Of a stretch of 64,000 nt of DNA, positions 12,101 through 22,615 are shown one piece after another. Numbering within the stretch: the first letter of the stretch is position 1; every line of letters begins with the position of its first letter. The notes beneath the pieces are model-generated. The model made no database searches. It saw only the letters and a program-made list of their open reading frames with translations, and was not told where the DNA came from. The stretch is from positions 68,542,821 through 68,606,820 of the forward strand of contig NC_065920.1 of NCBI RefSeq assembly GCF_024586455.1, read 5' to 3'. Both the position numbers and the translations under genes were made by a program. The stretch comes from Bactrocera neohumeralis. Lineage: Eukaryota; Arthropoda; Insecta; Diptera; Tephritidae.

Positions 12101-12319
12101 ATTATGGTCTCTAAGACGGATTATGGTCTAATGGGGATAACATCACATTTTAAATTTATTATTTAAAACTTCAAAATATCTGAATTTTACGAAAAAAAAT
12201 TTTCCTGGTCAAAAATTTATAATTTTTCTTAAATGTTGCTTTCCGAATCTTTCCAGAATGGGTTAAATTCTACAAAAAAGCAAACTATTTATAAGTGTTT
12301 GTAATAAAATTTCACGAAA
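9130..12319. other. Unannotated AT-rich stretch
   Basis: About 3.2 kb without a recognisable gene. It holds poly-A/T runs (10465, 10660, 10835) and a region at 11660-11800 that distantly resembles the paired repeat at 39760-41290 (shared GTGTAAAATTT, CGAGAAAAACG and TCCGAAACTAT). Confidence 0.4.
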
Positions 12320-12852
12320 AACAAGAAAAAACGTTAACTTCGGTTGCACCGAAGCTAAATACCCTTCACAGGTGCATTTCTGTTAGTAACTATGTGTTCA
12401 GTTTGTATGGAAGCTACATATATGCTATAGTTAACCGATCTGATCAATTTCTTCGGAGATTACATTGTTGCCTTAGAAAATAATATATACAAAATTTCGT
12501 GAATATATCTTGTCAAATGTGAAAGTTTTCCATACAAGCATTTGATTCCGATCGTTCAGTTTGTATGGCAGCTATATGTTATAGTGGTCCGATATCGGCC
12601 GTTCCGACAAATGAGCAGCTTCTTGAAGAGAAAATGACGTTTACAAAATTTCAAAACGATATCTTAAAAACTGAGGGACTAGTTCGTATATATACAGACA
12701 GACAGACAGACGGACAGACAGACGGACATGGCTAAATCGACTCAGCTAGACATACTGATCATTTATATATATACTTTATAGGGTCTCCGACGATTCCTTC
12801 TGGGTGTTACAAACTTTGTGACAAACTTAATATACCCTGTTCAGGGTATAAT
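12320..12852 (+). mobile_element. DINE-1/INE-1-like non-autonomous Helentron element
   Basis: Diagnostic parts in order are: an AACAAG start; the dyad TTCGGTTGCACCGAA; a body with TTCAGTTTGTATGG and GGTCCGATATCGG; a GACA/GGAC array at 12694-12729; the phrase GACATGGCTAAATCGACTCA followed by an AT stretch and TTTATAGGGTC; and the terminal hairpin TATACCCTGTTCAGGGTATA at 12831-12850. These match the published architecture of DINE-1/INE-1 elements (5' dyad, tetranucleotide microsatellite, 3' hairpin), which are Helentron derivatives with no coding capacity. It is the best reference copy in the window for the fragments at 35049, 47449, 51064, 58690 and 62404. Confidence 0.85.
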
Positions 12853-13894
12853 AATTTTGTAGGACATCTGAACTAAGAATCTGGTTTTCATAAGACTAAT
12901 TTTTACTCCTCCTTTTTCAAAGCTTTCATTATACAACTATAAAAGACCGTTGAGGTTTAAAATGTTCTAGTGAATTGTTAACCGTTAAGTTTTAGTAAAG
13001 GTCTTCTCAGATGAAATATCGATATAAGTAACGAGAAAGCTGATACAAAGGAAAAAACCTTCATTGCGTCTTAAAGCAGGCAACAATCTAACATATGCTT
13101 TCTTTTACCAGCCTTTACTTTAAGAATAATAAACATTAACTTTTTGTACCATATATCATTCAATGCGGCTTAAGGCACACTCTCTATTGGAAAAAGCTTT
13201 CACTTAAGCAGTAAAGCATGTCCATCAGCGCTTGCTGCGCGCAGAGCAGCGCCTTGAATATGTTGGTGTTAATAAGCGGGGCACAATTGGCATACATAAA
13301 ATTGCTATGTGTGTGTGTACGTTTTTGCTATATATTTTCTGGGTGTAAACGTGAACAACATATAAAAAATTTTCATATATAGTATGTATAGTATATACAG
13401 GCACACATATACATATGTAAGTACGTAAGGAAACATGTGATTGCTCCACACATACTGTCTCTTACAGTCTCACAAATGTGTGTAAACGCATGTTAGCAAC
13501 TCTTATACATAATGGTAAAGTTGCCCACAGCGTCAATATTGCTCGACTGATTAATGCCATATGCCACTTGCCACACCACTCTTGCCACATGCCGCATTTG
13601 CTAGGTTCTTTGCATATTTACTCATTCAGCCCACTCATTTGCATTGCTGCAACTACAAGTAACAGCATCTATGTACTACGACAACAGCAGCACACAACTA
13701 ACACTAACCACAACACAGATTTAAGTAAATGGAGATATTTACAGTAAACGCTTATTGCCGCTATGTGGCGCTGCGCTGTTTGTGGTTAATTTCATGAAAA
13801 GCGTATACTAACGAGTTAGCGGAAATTACGGTTTTTGTGTGAAGAGAATTAGTTGTAGTTGCATTTTTAATCTCTAAAAGGATCAAAGGGAATA
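12853..13894. other. No gene seen
   Basis: Unique, moderately AT-rich DNA with GT/CA-rich patches (13300-13450). Nothing recognisable. Confidence 0.4.
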
Positions 13895-14112
13895 TTCCTC
13901 TTCTTTATTGGCGTAGACACCGCTTACGCGGTTATAGCCGAGTAAACTGCAGCGCGGCAGTCGTTCTTCTTTTTCGCTGGTGCTTCCAAAGTTGCCAAGT
14001 CGACTCATCAGATGTTGTCATCGCCCATGCCTCTGCACCACATAGGAGGACGGGAATAATGAGGGACTTTTAGAACTTAGTCTTTGTTTGTCGAGAGAGG
14101 ATTTTACTTCTC
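13895..14112 (-). mobile_element. LINE 3'-end scrap, inverted
   Basis: The left part (TTGGCGTAGACACCGCTTAC, GGTTATAGCCGAGT) is a sequence I associate with the 3' end of abundant tephritid non-LTR retrotransposons. The right part (13985-14112) is the reverse complement of 14876-14990: both contain CAACATCTGA.GAGTCGAC, CAGAGGCATGG and TCCTCTCTCGAC. The two scraps therefore sit head-to-head about 760 bases apart. Confidence 0.55.
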
Positions 14113-14147
14113 AATTAAGTACCCCGAAGTCGCACTGGGATTTCGAG

Positions 14148-14300
14148 GCAGACATTTTAGTTTTTGGCTACCCAGGGGGTATTTGGTCTAAGACCGATTG
14201 TCATGAGTTTCTGACCACTGCCAAATGAATGGCGCTCAGACAACTTTCTTCAGTTGCGTAAACTTCTAAGCATGGCTCCATCCTACAAAGAGATTAGGCT
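14148..14300 (+). repeat. Unclassified repeat, partial copy 1
   Basis: Shares GGTCTAAGACCGA, CTGACCACTGCCAAATGAATGG and ACTTCTAAGCATGGCTCCAT-type phrases with 14636-14870 and 45236-45395. The coding affinity of this family is unknown to me. Confidence 0.5.
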
Positions 14301-14635
14301 TTTAATTAAATTTTTTTTTCATATTGTAACTGTGAAAGGATTGTCCAAGTAAAATCCACCGACTTTTTCGATCAACCCTATGAAGTATCCTCTCATAGGC
14401 GTTAATTTATCTATATCTGCGGCAAGTTCTCTGAAGAGAGAAGATCATTACCGACATATATATCCTGAGGAAATCCGTTCACATGACAGTCAGGTCTACG
14501 TAACCGAAATTTTTTCGGACCAAGAACTGTCTAGTCTGCACCATTCCTCCTACTTACTTCAGCGATCTTTTCTACCGTTTCAACAACAATATCAACCACC
14601 CAATTGAAGCAATGTTTTTATTGGGAATGTTTTTC

Positions 14636-14870
14636 AGTGGCGGGTCTCAAACCCAGCGCATAAGCCTGTGGTGCGGATCTTTTGCCTTCTAAATTTAGCT
14701 CGCCTTCAAACGGATATTTTTTAGTTACGCAGAGGATACTTGGTCTAAGACCGAAAGTTGTGAGCTGCTTGAGCCATATGTAAAATAATCGTTTCTGGCC
14801 ACTCCCAAGTGAATGGCAAACAGAGCACATTTTTAACTAACTTAACTTCTACACATGGCTCCATCCTCCC
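14636..14870 (+). repeat. Unclassified repeat, partial copy 2
   Basis: The longest of three related copies. It starts GGCGGGTCTCAAACCCAGCG and contains GTGAGCTGCTTGAGCCATA and CACTCCCAAGTGAATGGC. It resembles 45236-45395 most closely. Confidence 0.55.
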
Positions 14871-14875
14871 ACATA

Positions 14876-15030
14876 AGTCCTCTCTCGACGAATAAAGACC
14901 AAACTCTAAAAGTCCCTAATTTTCATGTCCTGCTATATGATTCAGAGGCATGGCACATGACAACATCTGACGAGTCGACTTAATGAGTTTTCGAGAGAAA
15001 GGTTCTGAGGAAGTTGTATTGCTGAAGGGT
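14876..15030 (+). mobile_element. LINE 3' coding scrap
   Basis: One forward frame reads MTTSDES and then, after a shift, VFERKVLRKLY-like residues. I associate this combination with the C-terminal end of the non-LTR element whose reverse transcriptase lies at 16560-17255. It is short, broken, and inverted relative to 13985-14112. Confidence 0.5.
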
Positions 15031-16130
15031 TGGGGAAGGTTGCTTAAACTAACAACAACATAATGGGCAGGCATGTCGAAGACAGCTTCAAAATCACACA
15101 GCCTAAGGAGCCAGAACTCTGTACCTTTTAAGGAAATCCACAAACGCTAAGAATTTAGGTAAAGAGGAGGTGACACCGGCCAGCCAGCTTAAGTTTGGCG
15201 TTAAGGCGCAAAGGTACAAAAGTCGAACTGAGAGCATTAATACCAGAAACAAAGGAGGAAAGAAGCCGCAGTATGCATAAGAGCACAAAATTGAAGAAAG
15301 AGAAGCACAAGATCAACATGACATCACAAATTCAAACGCACACACACCTCCATGTACGAAAATGCAAACACATTTCATTCTTCTGTAGTTCCACCTTAAT
15401 ACTCTTCACGCTGCCTTCAACCTCCATTTCCTGCTTGAATATGGCTGAGGAGGCTCAACGTGTCCACAAATACACACAGCCATTCGCACTTAACCAGCGT
15501 GTGAGCCAAAGAGCCTGTTATCGTCATTTGCGGCTACACATGTCGAAGCTTGGCTTGCGTGAAGTGCACGCTACAGTCTGCTTGTGAGATGAAGTGAAAG
15601 CAAAAAACTGGTGGCAAAAAGTTTGAAAAGACGCCGCACAAACTGAAAGTGACAGCACATGTGTGCGTGTGTGTGTATGCGTGGGAAGTGTTGGCCAATA
15701 AGGATAACATGGGCGACAAGGATTTTGCTGAAAGGATTAGAAATGGTATTAGCTAAAGGTTTACAAACATCGAAATGCAATGAGCAAGAGTAAACACGAA
15801 AACAAAAGGATAACAAGTTTGTATAAAAAGTTAAACATACGTGCTTCGAGTATTTTAAAGTATAGTTTTTTTCGCGAAGGTGAAGCGAACAGCTAGCAAA
15901 ACAAAGGCCTAGCTCATGAAGTATTCGGCAAAATAGCTGGTTGTGGTATCACATTGCAGCTATACTATATTGACTAAGAGAAGAAATAAAGAAATACTGT
16001 ATTTGATGGAACCCTTGGTTTTTTTACGATTTTTCTACACCACCATATTCTTAACATAGACCGATGACACTGAAGATGAATAAGGTATATTATAGAAAAA
16101 GGTAGTTTTAAGGTTTAACTCTATTAATTT
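15031..16130. other. No gene seen
   Basis: No conserved coding frame. GT/CA-rich patches (15330-15350, 15655-15685) create spurious open frames on both strands. Confidence 0.4.
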
Positions 16131-16134
16131 TTTT

Positions 16135-16530
16135 TCCTGTGGGGGTATTCGACAGGATACGTTTTCCAACTCTAACCACAAGCTGTAGTTCAATGGCTCA
16201 GCACATCCAGACGGCCGATCATCTGCAGCTATGAAACCATGATAATATTTTTTTTTTATTACTCTTGCCTAAGCCACTACTGAATGGTTTTTGCCTTGTG
16301 TAATGGAGCCGAGTTTTGCTGGAAGATCCAACTCAGGAGAATATTGCTTAACTGCTTTACCACGACTTCTAAAACATTTTTCTGGCACACTTTTGGCCCA
16401 GTTTAAATTCTTTTTTTATGGAAATGAAGCGGTGTAACGCCTTTATAGTACCCTCTTATTTCAACACATTACAGTAGCTGAATGGTGAACAGGTTGAAAG
16501 CTACGAATAACTCGTTTGGCGTCTTTGGGA
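16135..16530 (-). pseudogene. DD37D-type transposase relic, catalytic residues lost
   Basis: The minus-strand translation gives GVTPLHFHKKRI, a stop, VCQKNVLEVVVKQLSN, then SWIFQQNSAPLHKAKTIQ. After a short shift it continues with FIAADDRPSG and PLNYSLWLELENVSCRIP. These correspond to the transposase region around the second and third catalytic Asp (usually QQDSAP and NPLDYSLW). Both Asp are replaced by Asn here. Several in-frame stops confirm it is dead. No terminal repeats were identified. The LINE fragment begins about 30 bases to the right on the opposite strand. Confidence 0.65.
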
Positions 16531-16559
16531 CTTCTTCAACACTAATTTCCTGTGCAGAT

Positions 16560-17255
16560 GAGGGAGTATGGAGTCATGTGTAGAAGTTCACACAACAATG
16601 AAAAGATATCAACTGCCTCGGATGAGAGACCCCCTTTTGATATTATGGAGGGAATACTTCTCCAGCCTGCTGGATGGCAGTGAAAGTACAACGCCAAGAG
16701 AAGGCGAACCCGATTCCCCAATCGATGACGATGGATCAGACGTTCCATTGCCCGACCATGCAGAAGTTCGAATAGCAATTACCCGCCTGAAGAACAACAA
16801 AGCGGCGGGGGCCGATGGATTGCCGGCCGAGCTATTCAAACACGGCGGCGAAGAACTGATAAGGAGCATGCATCAGCTTCTTTGTAAAATATGGTCGGAC
16901 GAAAGCATGCCCAACGATTGAAATTTAAGTGTGCCCTGCCCAATCCACAAAAAGGGAGACCCCACAATCTGCGCCAACAACCGTGGGATAAGCCTCGTCA
17001 ACATCGCGTATAAGGTTCTATCGAGCGTACTGTGTGAAATATTAAAGCCCACCGTCAACAAACTGATTGGACCTTATAAGTGTGGCTTTAGGCCCAGAAA
17101 TCCAACAACTGACCATATATTCACCATGCGCCAAATCTTAAGAAAAAACCCACATCACTGTCGACAGTCATAACTTCGAATCCTAGGTAATTTCGTCTAT
17201 CTTGGAACCAATATTAACACCAACAACAACGTTAGCTATCAATTCAGACGCCCGT
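16560..17255 (+). pseudogene. Non-LTR retrotransposon reverse transcriptase fragment
   Basis: Forward translation shows RT fingers and palm-entry motifs typical of arthropod LINEs: ITRLKNNKAAGADGLPAELF, then SVPCPIHKKGDPTICANNRG, ISLVNIAYKVLSSVLCEILK and YKCGFRPRNPTTDHIF. The usual Trp before NLSV is a TGA stop at 16919-16921. After MRQILRKN the frame jumps to residues reading LGNFVYLGTNINTNNN, which in this family lie well downstream of the catalytic YxDD. The active site has therefore been removed by an internal deletion. The 5' ORF1, endonuclease and 3' end are all missing. The family looks R1/LOA-like, but clade assignment is tentative. Confidence 0.8.
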
Positions 17256-17856
17256 ATCATTTTCTATTATCAAAGATACGCACCTAAAGCAAAGTCAACA
17301 AAGAAAGCGATTTCGACAGTTACTTGCTCTTTGAACACAGTATTTTTACAAAAGTTGCTCGGACTTTCAACAAATATCATATCCATCATTGCTAAGCAAA
17401 TTCGGCAAATTATTTTATGCAATAATTTCCTGGCTCTTAGCAAAAGGGTCTTGGGCTTAAATTTAGTTTTCGGTGTCACACTCATTCTACTCTACTATTA
17501 AAAACCTACCGTATGTTACAAGATTATCAAAACCCTATTCATGTAATTACATACATATATACACAGATTGTGACATAAAGGAACCTGGATATTGTAAGTA
17601 AATTCTCTGGGTATTTTAAAAAAAGTGTATTTTGCTAAGTTGGTATTGACTGTACTTAATTACTATGACAAATATGAGACCGATCTGTCAATCAGTTTGT
17701 TTCCAGCACCTGCTTAAGCTCTGCATCTCAGTAGTGCAATGCGATTTTTAATAATATCGAACAAAGAATTTGCCTCAAATTTTTTATTTCAAATGTATAG
17801 TATGCCGGCGAGGCATAGCTTATGAGTTCGACTTGCAAACAAGTCAATAATCATAA
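17256..17856. other. No gene seen
   Basis: A frame of about 70-99 codons on each strand (17202-17501) has no resemblance I recognise. The rest is AT-rich. Confidence 0.35.
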
Positions 17857-18400
17857 AAAATGGAGGAAAAAAGCGGGCCAGAACCAAAAAAAAAACATGC
17901 CAATGCCGTTCAAACATCAAAGTGATGTTCATTGTTTCTTTCAATATTCGTGTTTTGGTGCACGATGAATTTGTTCCGGACGGACAGACAGTCAACAAAA
18001 TGTTCTATTTAGCCGTATTAAAGCATTTATTTGAGAACATTCGTCGAAAACGAACGGAATTATGTAATAACAATTGATGGATTTAATGCGATGATAATGC
18101 ACCATCGCATCGACTTACGACCGATTTCAAAGCCAAAAACTTAATAAATACCATCGATCAACCACCGCTTTCACCAGATTTGATTGTGTGATTTTTGTTC
18201 CCCAAACTGAAATTGCCGCTCCGTGGAATCCATTTTCAGTCGATCGAAGCGTTAAAACAAAATTCGCTGAAGGACATCCCAAAAAGTGCTTATGAAAAGT
18301 ATTTCAAGGACTAGAAAAATCATTGGCGTAAGTGAATTCCATCTGGTGGAGGTTGTTTTGAAGCGGACGAAATAATTATTGAAAAATAATTACAATAATT
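17857..18400 (+). pseudogene. Mariner (DD34D) transposase relic
   Basis: Starting near 17900, an uninterrupted stretch of over 50 codons without a start Met reads CRSNIKVMFIVSFNIR, LVHDEFVPDGQTVNKMFYLA and LKHLFENIRRKRTELCNN. After two stops it continues CDDNAPSHR (second catalytic Asp retained), TTDFKAKN and IDQPPLSPDL. A frameshift follows before PKLKLPLR-like residues and FQSIEALKQN. It belongs to the same lineage as 8660-9090. The N-terminal third including the helix-turn-helix is absent. Confidence 0.7.
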
Positions 18401-20166
18401 GCTTTTTTGCCACAATCTAAACCATATTTAAACACTTTCAATTATGTATGTATGTATGTATGCATGTATGCATGTAGGTTTGTTGACATGTCCTTAACTT
18501 AATCAAATTATGCTTTCGAATATTTCGACATGAATATTCTCCTTTCGCCCTTTTTCACTGCTTCATCACAAGTTAATGCAAGCAACTTAAAGTGAGTTTA
18601 TCAGCAACCGAACAGTTGCCAACTGAAAAGAGCAACACGTGGCAAAAGTTCAGTTTGTCTTAACCAAAGAAGTGGAAACACATTTGCCGTATGCAGACAG
18701 ACACATGAATATATACATATGTATATACTTATATATTTGTAAATATATATTTAGAGTATGTGGGTAAAATCTGAAATAACAAACGTTGCGAGAAAGTTTT
18801 ACATGTATGATATACTTTGGTACATATGTAGTATGTAGGTATGCTTGTATGGTGGTGTGCTGTCAGACACGTGTACTTTATGTTTCAGTAAGTAAATTTT
18901 CAGACATATATTTGTATGCTGCTATATGCTCTTTTGGGTATTTAGTTATTAACTTTATTGTTTTAAATGGGGGTAGCATTTGCCCTCAGCTTTCAAGCAA
19001 AAGCACAGTATAACAGTATAATTTATACCTTCAATTTCAGAAAAGTACCAGTGACATCTGTAAACAAGGAAGCAACGATAAGTGTTAACTACGTTCTTAA
19101 GTGAATTGCGAGCAAATAGGTTTTGATTTTCACTTTTCATGAAATAGTAAAATTAAAAAATAATAATTTCTCCTTAAACGAAATTAATAAACACGTAATT
19201 ATTTTCTCTTTTTCGACACTAAAATTTCTTTTCTGTATATATCTCACTTGATGAAATTACTATTTTGTATTTTATTTCTTAGTTTTCTAATTTTCTTTTT
19301 TTTATTTTTATTTCTCGCGTTTCCAATTTTAACTTTCTCTTCTTTGTTTACACTTTCGCTGCTTTTATTTTGCCATTTCGTTGCTTGTTTCGCACGAAAT
19401 AACGTTTTATGTTCTTATTTCAATGGGTCACTGGGGATCCACAATTCATTGTATCAAATCGGAATGTGATTGTAGTACTCCTTCTCAACCCCTTCACTTT
19501 TTCATACCGACAGGATGCCTTGCAGCTGGTCCAATGTTCATGCTGGTCTCAATACTCGCTTGCTTCAGGAAATAAATGGCGACGAAACAAAGATGAAGTA
19601 GTTTAAATGTCAATGTGTGAGTGAGTAAAACCGAGCGGCATTTTGGAGACTACAGCAAACGGGAGAGCATGTGTTGCCTTTATATGAGAGCGTAATACTT
19701 AATATGATGAGCGATAGAGCTTTGAAGAGATTTTGCAATTAGAGAGCATAACTGATTTAAATAGTGTTTATTACAGTAAAAAATCAAATAATAATAATTA
19801 GATAAGGATACTATAAATCAAAATAATACAAAACCTAATGATAAATAACAGTGTTACAATTTGTTGGTAAAAAAAATTAGAAATCATTTTTTGCGAAACT
19901 TTTATAACTCGGTACTCATAAGATTTGGTTCACATGGATTAAGAAGTTACATACGGTTAGAATTTTCAAGAAATTAAAGGCCGGAATTTGGATAAATTTT
20001 TTTTTTTTTTAACCACCAGTTTAAAAATCGGCCTTCTAACTTTGTATAATAAATCTTGTCTATCAGAAAATATCCAACTGTGTTCTTCCAATCGGAAATC
20101 AGTGACAAAACCTAACCTTACCTTACCTAGTCAACTACGGATGTTATAAGCCAGAAGTTCTGTATA
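18401..20166. other. No gene seen; microsatellite
   Basis: Contains a TATG microsatellite at 18443-18476 and a T-rich segment at 19260-19380 that produces hydrophobic spurious frames. I recognise no gene or RNA. Confidence 0.4.
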
Positions 20167-21450
20167 TTGGTCTACAACTTTGCTTCCGCCGTTTTTTGTA
20201 AATTTGAGGCTTTATTGTATAAAAACGGTTACAAAAATGTTATTCAAAATATGGGCCGTCGCTAGCTACTACTTTTGACCATCTTTCTGGCAGCATGCGT
20301 ATACCGTGACGAAAGAACTCCTCATCTTTCGGGTCGATCCAAGTATGAATCTAATTTTTTACTTCTTCATAAGAACTGAGGTGCTCGTTAGCTAGACCGT
20401 GTGCCATCGATCGGAACAAGTGGTAGTCAGATGGAGCAACGTCTGGAGAATACGGCGGGTGGGGTAAGATCTCCCATTTCAGCGTCTCCAAATATTTTTT
20501 GACCACCTTTGCGACGTGAGGCCGAGCATTGCCATGCTGGAGAATGACTTTATCGTGTCTTTCCTCGTACTGTGGCCGTTTTTCTATTAGTGCTCGGCTC
20601 AAACCCATCAATTGCGTTCGGCATCGATCTCTTGTGATGGTTTCACTTGGCTTTAGCAGCTCATAATATATCACCCCCAGCTGGTCCCACCAAATGCAGA
20701 GCATGACCTTGGCGCCGTGAATGTTCGGTTTTGCTGTCGACGTGGAGGCATGTCCAGGCTTTCCCCATGACTTTCTTCGCTTAGGATTATCGTAGTGGAC
20801 CCATTTTTCGTCGCCAGTTACAATGCAATGTAAAAATCCCTTTCGGTTGTGCCTTTGAAGCAGCTGTTCACATGCAAAGAAGCGCCGTTCGACATCTCTT
20901 GGTTTCAAGTCGTAAGGAACCCAGTTTCCTTGTTTCTGAATCATCCCCATGGCGTTGAGGCGTTTTGATACGGCTTGCTGTGTTACTTGCAACGATTCGG
21001 CCAATTCCTCTTGGGTTTGAAACGCATCTTGGTCGAGTAATGCTTCCAATGCAGCATCTTCGAAAATCTTCTCCCTTCCACCACCATGCCGGTCTTCGAC
21101 TTCATAATCACCATTCTTAAAACGTTGAAACCATTCGCGACATGTTCTTTCACTTAGGACAGCCTCACCGTACGTATCCAAAAGCATTCGATGAGCCTCA
21201 GCCGCACTTTTCTTGGAATTAAAAAAGAAAAGCAAAATTTCCCGCAAATGTCGAGAATTCGGCTCAAAAAGTGACATTTTCAGTTGAGAATAAGTTTGGG
21301 ATGCAAACAGATCTCTGCAAATATTTTGTTGGGTTAGTATTGACACAAATGTCCAAGATCGATATAAAACGATTTAATGGATTTAATCGGACAGTGCTTG
21401 ACCCTAGAGACATCTATTGGAAAACGGCGGAAGCAAAGTTGTAGACCTAA
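20167..21450 (-). mobile_element. Mariner element, near full length
   Basis: A 27-base terminal inverted repeat is perfect: GGTCTACAACTTTGCTTCCG with CCGTTTT following at 20169-20195, and its complement at 21421-21447. Total length is about 1.28 kb, normal for mariner. TA precedes the left end and TG follows the right end, so the target duplication has decayed by one base. The single coding region occupies 20240-21277 on the minus strand. The protein resembles the mellifera-type mariners; the subfamily is from memory. Confidence 0.9.
20240..21277 (-). pseudogene. Mariner transposase, two disabling mutations
   Basis: The start is the ATG at 21277, because MSLFEPNSRHLREILLFFFN is the usual mariner N-terminus; upstream codons belong to the leader. 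The open frame gives 308 residues, then TAG at 20351-20353, then 36 more sense codons (IHTWIDPKDEEFF ... SDGPYFE) and TAA at 20240-20242. The total of 345 positions is exactly mariner length, so TAG probably replaced a Trp codon. The helix-turn-helix region occupies about residues 1-110 (SERTCREWFQRFKNGDYEV). The catalytic triad is expected at positions 156, 249 and 284 as in Mos1. D156 is present (VTGDEKW) and D284 is present (APSDYHLF), but 249 is Gly (codon GGC in LQHGNARPH). The loss of one metal-binding Asp plus the nonsense codon predict an inactive protein. Otherwise the frame is intact, indicating a fairly young insertion. Confidence 0.9.
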
Positions 21451-22400
21451 TGACATTGTTTAAACTAACTAATTTGGATAAAAGGATATTTTTCGTTGAA
21501 AGAAGAATATTTAGAGTCACTGTATCAGGTATGTGACTTCGTTAATGCACCAACGTATATTTAATATCATCCAAAATGTAGGCCACAGAATGAAATGAAA
21601 TATTCTCTGAATTTATTATCCAAATTTGGAAATTTTTGACACTTAAGAAAGGTAAATTTTATTTAAGTTAAGAACATTTAGAGTCACAGTACTACAATTG
21701 CAGAACATGCCAAATATTGATTTCTGAACTATGAAGAGATGATATATTATTTCAGTTAAAATATCATTTTTAGGTATTTTTTGTTGCTAACCTATTTCCT
21801 ACGGCTACATGCGCCACACAAAAGTATTCCAAACTTTTGTAGAAATTTTTAAAGTTTTTTTTGCCTTAATAATGATGTTCTTCTGGTTGCTTGACACATG
21901 ACTAATATCGAAGTAGATCTCGATCCACTTTAGGCCCAATCACTACGATTAAATGGTAACCCTTTGGAGCTCACTAATAATGAATTTTGTACTGAAAGTT
22001 TGATTTTATAAAAATTGGTTTGTGTCTTCGATCTTACTGAAATATGAAATCAAAGCATCCCTGAATGTACGCAACTACTTTTTTATTTTTAAAAAACTGT
22101 TATCAGTGTTCATAACAATATTGAGTGTACAGAAGAATGGGTTGAGAAGTATATGCACAATTAAAAATAATTATAAAAGCCGAAAAATTTGTAAGTCGCA
22201 TAAAATTAATAAATAACTGGAATAAAAACCACATATGTGATAAAAAAAATATAAAAAAATTTTTACAATAACTTTTCGCAATAAAATTATTGATTTCGCC
22301 TTTTTTGTGGTACTAAAACCCTTGGCTAATAAAACTATTTGGGAAACTCAGCATCTTTAACTTGGTGCATTTGTGCCAGAAAAGAGTTTCTGATACAGTT
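21451..22400. other. No gene seen
   Basis: AT-rich stretch upstream of the predicted promoter. No recognisable coding or repeat content. Confidence 0.4.
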
Positions 22401-22574
22401 GGCCACCCCAACAAACTACTTCTTGCGCTCATTGTTCACACACTCAGTGTGCGCTCACTTGCGCGCTCTCTGTGATACTCAAAGCATACACAGCAGTGCT
22501 CAGCAGCTTTTTCCATAGACTTTTCGCACATGCACAATTTTTCCGGAGTATTTTAGCTCCAGCAAATCTCACAG

Positions 22575-22615
22575 TTAGCTCAGTTACCATTGAGACGCGC
22601 ATCCAAACGGTCGAT
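22575..22615 (+). promoter_or_regulatory. Predicted Inr + DPE core promoter
   Basis: TCAGTT at 22580-22585 matches the arthropod initiator, with A+1 at 22582. GGTCGA occupies 22609-22614, exactly +28 to +33, and its first five bases match the downstream promoter element consensus RGWYV. No TATA box lies at -30. GA/CT-rich sequence (GCGCTCTCTGTG, about 22461-22472) lies just over 100 bases upstream. Correct spacing of both elements is the main evidence; short motifs can still coincide by chance. Confidence 0.55.
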
